Positions 63,520-64,000 of a DNA stretch of 64,000 bases are shown piece by piece. The translations under genes were made by a program, and so were the position numbers. Under the pieces are notes generated by a model. The model was given only the letters and a program-made list of their open reading frames with translations, was not told where the DNA came from and made no database searches. Location of the stretch: positions 77,485 to 141,484 of the forward strand of contig NMRB01000457.1 of assembly GCA_002633025.1 (NCBI GenBank), written 5' to 3'. The stretch's first letter is position 1. Each line of letters opens with the position of its first letter. Origin of the DNA: Notospermus geniculatus. Taxonomy: Eukaryota; Nemertea; Pilidiophora; Heteronemertea; Lineidae.

Positions 63520-63985
63520 TACTGCTTGAATCTATTGATGGAAGGCGGTAGATTCCTGAGATAATCCTTATTCCAGATCTCCGAGAAAATCTCCAAGCGC
63601 CTTTGTCTCACCAGTTCTCTCTCTGACAATTCCTGCTGCGACACCTGGAAATCATCTGGGAGATCTGAAAGTTTTGACTGGAATCCCGCATTACGACCCA
63701 ACAAGAAACAAGAGGGAGTAAGTGGCTTCAGACCATCCACGTCATCACCATTGAAAGTGATGGGTCTCGAGTTAACACACGCCTCAACCTCATGAAGGTT
63801 AGTTTCCAATTCACATCTGGTCAGACAAGAATTGCCCAGTGATTTCTTCAACGCACTCTTTACTGATCTTACAAGTCGTTCCCACCATCCTCCCCACCAG
63901 GGAGNCGTACAAAATGTAATGAATGGAAGAGACAGCGTAGGCCACCTAACTTCGGATGTATGTTTCCCTGCTTAGAAGGAGACCC
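63520..63985 (-). pseudogene. BEL/Pao integrase C-terminal region (window-edge fragment)
   Basis: On the minus strand the sequence enters from the right edge. It reads PWWGGWWERLVRSVK, where the Glu fits the third catalytic acidic residue, then SALKKSLGNSCLTRCELETN, EVEACVNSRPITFNGDDVDG and LKPLTPSCFLLGR. WNKDYLRNLPP follows. This is the integrase end plus the conserved domain that follows it in BEL/Pao polyproteins. One ambiguous base lies at 63904. It is open from at least 63851 to the stop at 63495-63497, but the last 15 residues look non-homologous. More of the element may lie beyond the window. Confidence 0.85.
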
Positions 63986-64000
63986 ATTCAGACCCTGGTT

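Overview
This is eukaryotic genomic DNA from a draft assembly, with two long N gaps (23306-23613 and 49829-50296) and scattered single Ns. It most likely comes from a marine invertebrate deuterostome such as an echinoderm or hemichordate. That view rests on GT-AG introns, a tRNA-headed SINE, abundant tacatgta/taggccta motifs, an intronless TRIM-type gene, and a transposon mix (BEL/Pao, DIRS, Crypton-like, piggyBac, Harbinger-like, MULE-like, EnSpm/CACTA). The species assignment is inference.

From 1 to about 36 kb the window is a graveyard of broken transposon genes: BEL/Pao reverse transcriptase (218-1190) and integrase (12381-12700); a His-Me endonuclease fragment (1606); three copies of a Josephin-like cysteine-protease module (2415-4105); a Tnp2 remnant (4232-4870); a Crypton-like tyrosine recombinase with a triplicated core-binding region (7560-11480); piggyBac pieces (11560, 19600); a PIF1/Helitron helicase scrap (15040); an IS630-type DDE fragment (16029); DIRS RNase H (16800); gag (18544); an SGNH hydrolase (20030); a LINE 3' end (20770); and Harbinger-type Myb genes (28340, 30701, 32505). 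Many are cut by small inverted-repeat elements (MITEs) whose target-site duplications can be read directly.

From 36 to 44 kb there are mostly foldback elements and dispersed repeats without genes. From 44145 to 46136 (minus strand) lies an intact single-exon gene for a RING/B-box/coiled-coil (TRIM) protein, followed by a SINE.

The main find is at 47084-58039: a nearly complete 11-kb EnSpm/CACTA-type DNA transposon. It is bounded by matching 34-bp CACTG inverted repeats and arrays of TTAGTCA subterminal motifs, with a possible 2-bp CA target duplication. It carries a Tnp2-type transposase (3' end visible after the gap) and, downstream on the same strand, an intact seven-exon, 515-codon gene related to the SAMD3-like family of animal proteins. 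The two genes look like a transposase plus an accessory protein, comparable in layout to TNPD/TNPA of plant En/Spm. The element's left part holds a diverged inverted duplication of a third transposon-type gene.

From 58 to 64 kb there is a MULE-like transposase invaded by a MITE that itself contains another MITE, a LINE reverse-transcriptase fragment split by a TTAA-flanked MITE, and a BEL/Pao integrase C-terminus on the minus strand at the window edge.
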